Positions 1 through 5,048 of a stretch of 5,534 nucleotides of DNA are shown here, piece after piece. The stretch's first letter is position 1, and each line of letters starts with the position of its first letter. The stretch is from an uncultured Acidobacteriota bacterium (GTDB lineage: Bacteria; Acidobacteriota; Vicinamibacteria; Vicinamibacterales; UBA8438): positions 1 to 5,534 of the forward strand of contig CALBET010000064.1 in assembly GCA_937888665.1 (NCBI GenBank), written 5' to 3'. The notes below the pieces were generated by a model, which was given only the letters and a program-made list of their open reading frames with translations, ran no database searches and was not told the DNA's origin. Both the position numbers and the translations under genes were made by a program.

Positions 1-914
1 TGCGAGCCGTCGTAGTCGACGCCCAGCCCACCGCCCACATCCAGATACGCGAGGTCCTTGCACCCCAGCTTGACGAGTTCGATGTACATGCGCGAGGCTT
101 CGCGGAGGGCGTCCTTGATCGACCGGATGGCGGTGATCTGCGATCCGAGATGGAAGTGCAGCAGCCTGAAGCAGGTCGACAGATCCCACTCGCGGAGCTG
201 ACCAACGGCAGAGAGGATTTCGCTGGCCGAGAGTCCAAACTTGGCGTGGTCGCCGCCAGACTGCTCCCACTTGCCTGCCCCGCGGCTGGAAAGGCGCATG
301 CGGATTCCAATGGAGGGCTTGACGCCGAGTTTCTCGGCGCTGCGGCGAATCAGATCGAGCTCGCTGGGCTTCTCCACCACGATCACCACGGTGCGACCGA
401 GCGTGGAGGCCAACAGTGCCGTTTCAACGTAGTCCTCATCCTTGTACCCGTTGCAAACCACGAGCGCCTGGTCGTCATCGAGCATGGCCATGACGGCCAA
501 CAGCTCCGGCTTGGATCCGGCTTCGAGACCATAGTGAAATCGACGGCCACAACGGAGGATGGCTTGCACCACGCTGCGGCTTTGGTTCACCTTGATCGGG
601 TACACGCCGCGATAGCTCCCCGTGTAGCCGTACTCGCCGATGGCGTTCGCGAAGGCTTCGTTGAGGAGCCGGATGCGGGACTCGAGCAGCTCCGGGAAGC
701 GGAGAAGGATCGGCAGCTGAATACCGCGCCTGATCAGATCGTCGACCAAGAGCTTCAGATCCAATGCCACCTCGCCGTAGGTCACCGACAGGTGGCCGTC
801 GGTGGTGATGGTGAAGTAGTCACGGCCCCACTCGGACACGCCGTAGAGCTCACGTGCGTCCTGGAGAGACCAACGGTGCAATGGATCGGCTGGCTGAGTG
901 CTTGGTCGCGTCAT
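1..914 (-). CDS. speA: Biosynthetic arginine decarboxylase, N-terminal part (runs off left edge)
   Basis: SpeA is a PLP enzyme that converts L-arginine to agmatine and CO2, the first step of the agmatine route to putrescine. I read 304 uninterrupted codons on the minus strand from the ATG at 914-912. Visible marks are YPIKVNQ at about residues 105-111, in which K108 is the expected PLP-binding lysine; GLEAGSKPE; VCNGYKDEDY; the SRGAGKWEQSGGDHAKFGL block at about 224-242; LLHFHLGSQ at 251-259; and DVGGGLGVDYDGS at 292-304, where the window ends. The order and spacing match the PLP barrel domain of the SpeA family, usually about 630-660 residues, so roughly half the protein is present. The N-terminus is shorter than that of E. 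coli SpeA. There is no strong Shine-Dalgarno before this ATG, so the start is likely rather than certain. The reading frame is intact. Identity is confident from the motifs. Confidence 0.95.
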   Translation of the reverse strand, partial: MTRPSTQPADPLHRWSLQDARELYGVSEWGRDYFTITTDGHLSVTYGEVALDLKLLVDDLIRRGIQLPILLRFPELLESRIRLLNEAFANAIGEYGYTGSYRGVYPIKVNQSRSVVQAILRCGRRFHYGLEAGSKPELLAVMAMLDDDQALVVCNGYKDEDYVETALLASTLGRTVVIVVEKPSELDLIRRSAEKLGVKPSIGIRMRLSSRGAGKWEQSGGDHAKFGLSASEILSAVGQLREWDLSTCFRLLHFHLGSQITAIRSIKDALREASRMYIELVKLGCKDLAYLDVGGGLGVDYDGS

Positions 915-1450
915 GGCGTAGTCGACATTCCAGAAGGTCAAGAGCGGAGCGTTTTCAAATGGTCGAGTCGGTGGAACGACAGAGCAGAAGTGGCTCGCCG
1001 CTCCGAACTGGCCGCCAATCCTCTGGCCTCGGCCGGTGGTTGCACCATGCGGAAAAGTAACGCCTCCACCCGCAGGTCATTCGGTGCGGATCAGCTCGAT
1101 GGGTGCCTTCGCCTCGAGGGAATATACGTCGGGTCGACGAGCGTGCAGCAGACGCACGCTCCCAGTCTCGCGCGCCGGTTCCCAAGAGCTCAGATCGAGG
1201 TCGCTGACGACGACCGTGTGGATCATAATCTCGATGGCTCGGGCGTGTCCCGTGATACTCACCCGTGGAGCGTAGCCGTGCGCCCGAAATAGGTGCTATT
1301 AGACCACCCTTGTTGCCAGAGCGCTTGAGTTCATCGTGTCAGTGCCGGACGACGACGTCATGTGGACCGCCGGCGGCTTCCACGGGTCGGCCGTTGCTGG
1401 TCATCAGGCACCGATCGCCGTGCCGGTGCACGTCCCGCGGGACTGCCGCA
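915..1450. other. 536-nt gap between speA and exbD, no recognised gene
   Basis: This stretch lies downstream of exbD and upstream of speA, both on the minus strand, so it should contain the exbD 3' end and the speA promoter. I recognise no protein, tRNA or other RNA gene here. It includes the weak ORF at 1077-1262 and a locally AT-richer patch near 1286-1302 with a small inverted repeat, AATAG-GTG-CTATT at 1288-1300. A 5-bp stem at 1407-1411/1420-1424 lies about 27 nt past the exbD stop but has no T-run. TTGAAA and TTGACC occur close before the speA ATG on the minus strand, but neither has a convincing -10 partner. Several other frames are open across parts of the gap, which is expected in DNA this GC-rich and is not evidence of coding. 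Confidence 0.6.
1077..1262 (-). CDS. Small hypothetical ORF, 61 codons, doubtful
   Basis: This ORF begins with GTG at 1262; an internal ATG at 1226 would give 49 residues and is as plausible. It ends in TGA at 1079-1077. The longer form starts with M/V-SITGHARAIEI, followed from the ATG by MIHTVVVSDLDLSSWEPARE; it ends VYSLEAKAPIELIRTE. I recognise no family, signal peptide or membrane segment. Third codon positions are clearly richer in G/C than second positions, as expected for coding DNA on this strand and less so on the other, but the bias is weaker than in neighbouring genes. No good Shine-Dalgarno precedes either start; only a GAG lies close before the ATG. It sits about 160 nt upstream of speA on the same strand. 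It may be a small real protein, a gene remnant, or chance. Confidence 0.25.
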   Translation of the reverse strand: MSITGHARAIEIMIHTVVVSDLDLSSWEPARETGSVRLLHARRPDVYSLEAKAPIELIRTE

Positions 1451-1870
1451 TCACCCCGGATCGCGTGCGAGCGGTGTGGTCTCAAGACGCAGACCGGGGA
1501 CACCCGCTCGGCGGACCCGGTCCATCACCGCGACGACGCCCGCGTGTGGCGTACGGGCATCGGCTGACAGCACGACCTGGAGATCTTCCCGGTCCGGCAG
1601 GCTGATCAGCAGACGTTCGAGTTCGTCCAGCGTCAGAGAGCGCTCCTCCACCGTCACCTGTCCCTCCTCGCTCACGACGACCCGGACCACGCCCGGCGCG
1701 GTGACCGACGCCGGGGTCCCGGTCTCGGCCGTCGGAAGCGCCAGGTCGAGCACGAAGGCGCCCCTGAACGTGGCCGTCAGCACGAGAAACATCAGCACCA
1801 GAAAGAGGATGTCGATCAGTGGCGTGAGGTTGATGGTCGGCAGGTCGCGAGGCGTTCGCTGAAATCGCAT
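1451..1870 (-). CDS. exbD: ExbD/TolR-family biopolymer transport protein
   Basis: ExbD is the single-span partner of ExbB in the inner-membrane proton channel that uses proton-motive force to energise TonB-dependent outer-membrane uptake; TolR plays the matching role with TolQ. The 139-residue length is typical. A short basic cytoplasmic tail (MRFQRTPRDLPTINLTPLID) leads into one membrane helix at about residues 15-35. D20, in the LTPLIDILFL motif, is at the place of the conserved proton-carrying aspartate. The remainder, about 36-139, is the periplasmic domain, with a VVRVVVSEEGQVTVEE strand pair and a C-terminal helix, VVAVMDRVRRAGV. The ATG at 1870-1868 is chosen because the family N-terminus begins there and AGGA (complement of 1879-1882) lies 8 nt upstream. 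That AGGA overlaps the exbB stop codon, suggesting coupled translation. ExbD and TolR cannot be separated on this sequence alone. Confidence 0.93.
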   Translation of the reverse strand: MRFQRTPRDLPTINLTPLIDILFLVLMFLVLTATFRGAFVLDLALPTAETGTPASVTAPGVVRVVVSEEGQVTVEERSLTLDELERLLISLPDREDLQVVLSADARTPHAGVVAVMDRVRRAGVPGLRLETTPLARDPG

Positions 1871-1880
1871 GACGCTAGTC

Positions 1881-2501
1881 CTAATCGTCGTCGCGACTGA
1901 GCCGCTCCACAGTGTCCGTGGCGACTGTCTCGAGTTGCCCGAGCAGCTGGTCGACCCGGGCGGCAAGATACCGGTGCGACACAAGCGCCAGTACGCCGAC
2001 CACCAGTCCGGCAATCGTCGTGTGGAGGGCGGTGCCGATGCCACCGGCCAGCTGCTGCGGCGACGAGAGACCGACGGTGCCGGCCAGCCGATTGAACACG
2101 ACCGTGATACCGACCACCGTCCCGAGCAGACCGAACAGCGGCCCCAGCGTCGCAATCAACCCCAGCGCGCCCAGACCATGCTCGAGCTCGCGCGCAATCT
2201 CACCGCCCGCCTGCCCGGCACGGGCGTCAAGCCTGGCTGACGCTCGTCCGGCCAGGGGCAGCAGCGAGCGGACGATCCGGGCCGCGCGGGACGGGTCGGT
2301 CCTGACCAGCGCGAGGGCCCCACTCAGATCGCCAGCGTCGATCCGCTCGTAGAGCCGCGTCAGACCGTGGGCCGACGGGAGGCTGGGACGACGCAACTGC
2401 TGCCACTTCCAGAGCGCCACCGCGCACCCTGTCACCGAACAGAGCGCGATGGGGGCGAAACTCAGCAGCCGGATCCAGGTCTCGACGGTCAGTTGGCTCA
2501 T
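1881..2501 (-). CDS. exbB: ExbB/TolQ/MotA-family proton channel protein
   Basis: ExbB forms the pentameric inner-membrane channel around ExbD and converts proton flow into mechanical work for TonB- or Tol-type partners. The 206-residue protein has three predicted membrane segments: about 10-31 (LLSFAPIALCSVTGCAVALW), 112-135 and 155-176. A cytoplasmic domain at about 35-110 lies between the first two. The family signature LGPLFGLLGTVVGI is at about 119-132, and the typical third-helix start GIGTALHTTIAGL is at about 154-166. I chose the ATG at 2501 over the one at 2528 because GGAG (complement of 2510-2513) lies 8 nt before it, while the longer form has no clear ribosome site. The gene is first in a two-gene operon with exbD. 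No tonB or tonB-dependent receptor is in view. TolQ is the main alternative name; the absence of tolA, tolB and pal nearby argues mildly against it. Confidence 0.92.
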   Translation of the reverse strand: MSQLTVETWIRLLSFAPIALCSVTGCAVALWKWQQLRRPSLPSAHGLTRLYERIDAGDLSGALALVRTDPSRAARIVRSLLPLAGRASARLDARAGQAGGEIARELEHGLGALGLIATLGPLFGLLGTVVGITVVFNRLAGTVGLSSPQQLAGGIGTALHTTIAGLVVGVLALVSHRYLAARVDQLLGQLETVATDTVERLSRDDD

Positions 2502-2653
2502 GCTCGGTTCTCCGTCAGCCCCCGTCATCCGAAGGCGGATGATTCGCGTGGCGACCTACACCCACTGCTGAGCACGACGCGTACCAGCCCTGTCGGGTGG
2601 CCCGCGGTCCACGGCGGTGGTCTGGACCGGATGTTGAGACGTTCCCGCGACGG

Positions 2654-2677
2654 CGCAGTGCGTGATTTTTCACTGCG
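2654..2677. repeat. Competing inverted repeat overlapping the 2663-2694 repeat
   Basis: CGCAGTG (2654-2660) is perfectly complementary to CACTGCG (2671-2677), with a 10-nt loop. The right arm shares its CAC (2671-2673) with the left arm of the 2663-2694 repeat, so in RNA the two stems could not form fully together. This is a direct sequence observation; a switching role is speculation. Confidence 0.4.
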
Positions 2678-2694
2678 GCACCGTGAAAAAATCA
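2663..2694. repeat. AT-rich inverted repeat, candidate operator or RNA hairpin
   Basis: The left arm TGATTTTTCAC (2663-2673) and right arm GTGAAAAAATCA (2683-2694) are complementary over 11 pairs, with one extra A in the right arm and a 9-nt spacer. It lies in the exbB/tdh divergent region, about 100 nt before tdh. No T-run follows it on either strand, so it does not look like an ordinary terminator. A dyad of this kind could be bound by a dimeric regulator or fold in RNA. The sequence shows the symmetry; any function is inference. Confidence 0.55.
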
Positions 2695-2735
2695 GCAAGT
2701 CGGTCCTGCCCCAACCTCCCAGACCAGCCGACAGA

Positions 2736-2753
2736 CCGCGGTTGGCAACGCGG
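2736..2753 (+). repeat. Hairpin in putative tdh leader
   Basis: CCGC (2736-2739) pairs with GCGG (2750-2753), and GTT (2741-2743) pairs with AAC (2747-2749), with G2740 bulged and a GGC loop. This gives seven pairs in total. It is followed six nucleotides later by the stronger 2759-2779 hairpin. In DNA this GC-rich the stem alone could be chance; its tandem position in the leader is why it is listed. Confidence 0.35.
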
Positions 2754-2758
2754 GGGGT

Positions 2759-2779
2759 CGGACCCTCCTCGAGGGTCCG
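2759..2779 (+). repeat. Strong 9-bp hairpin just upstream of tdh start
   Basis: CGGACCCTC (2759-2767) and GAGGGTCCG (2771-2779) form nine uninterrupted pairs around a CTC loop, ending 16 nt before the tdh ATG at 2796. The following bases, CGATTTGCATG, contain only a three-T run, so it is a poor intrinsic terminator. As an RNA stem this close to the start codon it could affect ribosome access or transcript stability. It also holds the only purine-rich GAGGG stretch near tdh in its 3' arm. Confidence 0.5.
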
Positions 2780-2795
2780 CGATTTGCATGAGACG

Positions 2796-3767
2796 ATGAA
2801 CACGATGAAGACGATTCTCGTGACCGGCGCCTGTGGTCAGATCGGTACCGATCTGACAGGCGTGTTACGAAGGCTGCACGGCGAGAACACTGTTCTGGCC
2901 ACGAGCGGCGGGAGGCCACCGGCCGACTCAGTGCTGGGGACCGGTCCGTTCGATGTGCTCGACGTGACCGATGGCGAGGCCGTCGATCGGCTGGTGCGAC
3001 GGAGCCATCCCGACGCGATCTACCACCTGGCCGCCCGACTGTCCGCCGTCGGCGAGACGGACCCACAGCGCGCGTGGCTCGTGAACATGGGGGGCCTGTA
3101 CAACATCCTGGAGGCCGCGCGGGCGCATGACGTGCGACAGCTGTTCTGGCCGAGCTCGATCGCCGTCTTCGGTCCCGACACCCCACGGGAGCGCACGCCG
3201 CAAGACACCGTCATGCGACCGACGACGATCTACGGTGTCTCAAAGGTTGCGGGAGAACTGCTGTGCGATTACTACGTCCGTCGGTATGGCCTGGACGTGC
3301 GGGGTGTGCGCTACCCGGGCGTCATCAGCAGCGAGGCTCCGCCCGGGGGAGGCACCACCGACTACGCGGTGGAGATGTTTCACGCCGCGCTGAGCTCCGG
3401 ACGGTACACCTGCTTCGTGCGTGAGGACACGGTGCTGCCGATGATCTACATGCCCGACTGCCTCAAAGCCGCTCTGGATCTCATGGCGGCGGAGAGCCTG
3501 GCCCTACAACACCACAACGCCTTCAATCTGGCTGCCATGCGTTTCTCCGCCGGCGATCTCGCCCAGGCGATCACACGCCACGTCCCGCACTTCACCTGCA
3601 CGTTCGAACCGGACGAACGACAAGCGATCGCCGACTCGTGGCCCAGGAGCCTGGACGACACCGCCGCCCGGCGCGAGTGGGGTTGGCGCCCTGACTTCGA
3701 CCTGCCGCGCATGACCGCGGACATGTTGGGGCGCCTCCGAGCGCGCCGGTCCACCGGACCCGACTAG
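2796..3767 (+). CDS. tdh: L-threonine 3-dehydrogenase, short-chain (epimerase-like) type
   Basis: This enzyme oxidises L-threonine with NAD+ to 2-amino-3-ketobutyrate in the cytoplasm. The 323-residue protein is an extended short-chain dehydrogenase. It has TGACGQIG, the TGxxGxxG nucleotide loop, at 10-17; YHLAARLSA at 76-84; the PSSIAVFG block at 119-126 with S121 as likely catalytic serine; and YGVSK with Y146 and K150. The stretch YPGVISSEAPPGGGTTDYAV at 173-192 and the LPMIYMPDCLKA block near 214-225 are characteristic of this threonine dehydrogenase rather than of sugar epimerases. It is unrelated to the zinc-dependent Tdh of E. coli. kbl, the next enzyme of the pathway, follows 11 nt later. 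The frame stays open far upstream, but that part is antisense to exbB and is not protein-like. ATG 2796 is chosen; ATG 2805 (320 residues, starting MKTILVTG) is equally possible. Neither has a strong Shine-Dalgarno. Confidence 0.94.
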   Translation: MNTMKTILVTGACGQIGTDLTGVLRRLHGENTVLATSGGRPPADSVLGTGPFDVLDVTDGEAVDRLVRRSHPDAIYHLAARLSAVGETDPQRAWLVNMGGLYNILEAARAHDVRQLFWPSSIAVFGPDTPRERTPQDTVMRPTTIYGVSKVAGELLCDYYVRRYGLDVRGVRYPGVISSEAPPGGGTTDYAVEMFHAALSSGRYTCFVREDTVLPMIYMPDCLKAALDLMAAESLALQHHNAFNLAAMRFSAGDLAQAITRHVPHFTCTFEPDERQAIADSWPRSLDDTAARREWGWRPDFDLPRMTADMLGRLRARRSTGPD

Positions 3768-3768
3768 T

Positions 3769-3772
3769 GGAG
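3769..3772 (+). promoter_or_regulatory. kbl ribosome-binding site
   Basis: GGAG lies 6 nt before the ATG at 3779, immediately after the tdh stop codon (TAG, 3765-3767). It decides the kbl start in favour of ATG 3779 over the GTG at 3767, which would overlap the tdh stop by one base and has no equivalent site. Confidence 0.7.
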
Positions 3773-3778
3773 CCTCGG

Positions 3779-4969
3779 ATGACGGCCCTGCAAAGACGGC
3801 TGCGGAAGACGTTGACCGAATTGCGAGCGGCGGGCACGCACAAGACGTTGCGCCATCTCACGGGCCCGACCGGTCCGGTGACCCGCATCGAGGGACTCGG
3901 CGAGGTCCTCGTCTTCTGCTCGAACAACTACCTTGGTCTGGCCAACCACCCCGCCGTGGTGGAGGCCGGCATGGAGGGTCTGCGTCGCTATGGCGCCGGC
4001 ACGGCGAGTGTCCGGTTCATCTGCGGCACCTTCGAGTGCCATCGGGAACTGGAACACCGGCTCGCCCAATTCCTCGGCACGGAAGCCGCCCTGACCTACG
4101 TGAGCTGCTGGAACGCCAACGAGGGGCTGCTCCCAAGCCTGCTGCAAGAGGGTGATGCGATCGTCTCGGACGAACTGAATCACGCGAGCATCATCGATGC
4201 CGGACGGCTGTCCCGACCGGCCACCCGGCGCGTGTTCCCCCATGGCGACGTGGCGGCGTTGGAGACGGTACTGGGCGAACTGGACGCAGCACCCGTCCGC
4301 CTGGTGGTCACGGACGGCGTCTTCAGCATGGAGGGCGACCTGGCGCCGCTTCCCGAACTGGTGGCGGCGTGCCGTCGTCACGCCGCCACACTGGTCGTCG
4401 ACGATTCGCACGGCGTCGGGGTGCTGGGCGCGCACGGCCGCGGCACGCCCGAGCACTTCCACCTCCCCGGCCATGGTCCCGACGGGGTCGACATCCTCAC
4501 CGGAACGCTCGGCAAGGCCCTTGGCGGAGCCGCGGGAGGCTACGTCGCCGGACCGGCGGCGGTGATCGACTATCTGATTCAGCGCAGCCGACCCCAGTTG
4601 TTCTCGAACGCCCTTCCCCCGACCGTGGCCTGCAGCGCGGCCAAGGCGCTGGACATCCTCGAACACGAACCGGAGCGGGTCGCCCAGCTCCACGCCAACA
4701 CCGACAGGATGCGTCACGGGCTCCGCCGGCTGGGCTACCAGGTACTCGACTCGCCCAGCGCCATCGTGCCGATCATGATCGGCGCGTCGGCCAGGGCGAT
4801 ACGTTTGTCCGAGCAGCTGCTCGACCGAGGCATCTTCGTCGTCGGATTCGGCTTTCCGGTCGTCCCGGAAGGCGCCGCGCGGCTTCGGGTGCAACTGTCG
4901 GCCGCGCACACCGACCAACACATCGACACGGCCCTGGATGCGTTTGAAGCCCTCCGCGCCGACGCCTGA
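3779..4969 (+). CDS. kbl: Glycine C-acetyltransferase (2-amino-3-ketobutyrate CoA ligase)
   Basis: Kbl is a PLP enzyme of the alpha-oxoamine synthase family. It cleaves 2-amino-3-ketobutyrate with CoA to glycine and acetyl-CoA, using the unstable product of Tdh directly. The 396-residue length is close to the 398 of E. coli Kbl. Motifs in order are CSNNYLGLANHP at 47-58; ASVRFICGT at 76-84; LNHASIID around 133-140 with H135 expected to stack on PLP; TDGVFSMEGD near 179-188; VVDDSHGVGVLG at 206-217 with D208 expected to bind the PLP ring nitrogen; and TGTLGKALGGAAGGY with K246 as the PLP lysine. RSRPQLFSNALPP and a C-terminal FPVVPEGAARLRVQLSAAHT follow. RSRP and the close match to Kbl across the SVRFICGT block favour it over the related BioF, HemA or serine palmitoyltransferase, and tdh directly upstream makes this firm. 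It is co-transcribed with tdh. Confidence 0.96.
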   Translation: MTALQRRLRKTLTELRAAGTHKTLRHLTGPTGPVTRIEGLGEVLVFCSNNYLGLANHPAVVEAGMEGLRRYGAGTASVRFICGTFECHRELEHRLAQFLGTEAALTYVSCWNANEGLLPSLLQEGDAIVSDELNHASIIDAGRLSRPATRRVFPHGDVAALETVLGELDAAPVRLVVTDGVFSMEGDLAPLPELVAACRRHAATLVVDDSHGVGVLGAHGRGTPEHFHLPGHGPDGVDILTGTLGKALGGAAGGYVAGPAAVIDYLIQRSRPQLFSNALPPTVACSAAKALDILEHEPERVAQLHANTDRMRHGLRRLGYQVLDSPSAIVPIMIGASARAIRLSEQLLDRGIFVVGFGFPVVPEGAARLRVQLSAAHTDQHIDTALDAFEALRADA

Positions 4970-5002
4970 CCCCAGCGCTCGGGTGTAATGAGCGGCGGAC
5001 GC

Positions 5003-5020
5003 GGCCTTGCACCAAGGGCC
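5003..5020. repeat. Hairpin in kbl/fhs convergent spacer
   Basis: CCTTG (5005-5009) pairs with CAAGG (5013-5017) around a CAC loop; with G5018 bulged, GG (5003-5004) also pairs with CC (5019-5020). It lies about 35 nt past the kbl stop. No T-run follows, so a terminator role for kbl is possible but unproven. Confidence 0.35.
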
Positions 5021-5047
5021 CGCAGGGGCGAGCAGCCCCTGAAGGGC
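5018..5047. terminator. Candidate terminator-like hairpin at the fhs 3' end
   Basis: CAGGGGC (5023-5029) and GCCCCTG (5035-5041) form seven perfect pairs with a GAGCA loop. A small internal loop then leads to an outer GCCC (5018-5021)/GGGC (5044-5047) stem. It begins one base after the fhs stop codon in the fhs direction and lies about 50 nt past kbl. A canonical T-run is absent on both strands, so it may be a pause site or 3'-end stabiliser instead of a classical intrinsic terminator. It shares bases 5018-5020 with the 5003-5020 hairpin. Confidence 0.45.
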
Positions 5048-5048
5048 A

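Larger units (their letters stand above)
2502..2795. promoter_or_regulatory. Divergent intergenic region between exbB and tdh
   Basis: This region must hold the promoter of the exbB-exbD operon (minus) and the promoter and leader of tdh-kbl (plus). I found no convincing sigma70-like -35/-10 pair on either strand, which is common in high-GC genomes. The exbB-proximal end has the exbB Shine-Dalgarno (complement of 2510-2513). The middle has an AT-rich inverted repeat at 2663-2694 inside otherwise GC-rich DNA. The tdh-proximal end has two hairpins at 2736-2753 and 2759-2779. I looked for the conserved cores of a glycine riboswitch, which would make sense before a glycine-producing operon, and did not see them. 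Confidence 0.6.

Noticed and set aside
1139..1161. 8-bp inverted repeat GAGCGTGC/GCACGCTC with a 7-nt spacer
   Set aside because: This level of symmetry is expected about once per window by chance, and it lies inside the weak 1077-1262 ORF, with no terminator or operator context.
150..1292. Long plus-strand ORF of 380 codons antisense to speA
   Set aside because: Most of it is the complement of the clear speA reading frame; its translation has low complexity and resembles no known family. GC-rich genes commonly leave the antisense frame open.
1432..1443. Perfect 12-bp palindrome GTCCCGCGGGAC just past the exbD stop
   Set aside because: About one such palindrome is expected by chance in a window of this size and GC content, it lacks a loop suitable for a good hairpin, and no T-run follows.
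1265..1605. Plus-strand ORFs overlapping the exbD 3' end and the gap
   Set aside because: Third-position G/C in the stretch outside exbD is similar in the plus and minus frames, so it does not single out a coding strand. No family is recognisable and there is no ribosome site.
2367..2795. N-terminal extension of Tdh by about 143 residues
   Set aside because: The extension runs antisense over exbB and through the structured intergenic region and is not protein-like; the nucleotide-binding motif expected at the N-terminus follows ATG 2796/2805 directly.
2502..2795. Glycine riboswitch or T-box before tdh-kbl
   Set aside because: I looked for the conserved glycine aptamer cores and the T-box specifier/antiterminator elements and did not find them.
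3764..4921. Minus-strand ORF of 385 codons antisense to kbl
   Set aside because: It is the exact complement-register shadow of kbl, which is identified by many family motifs.
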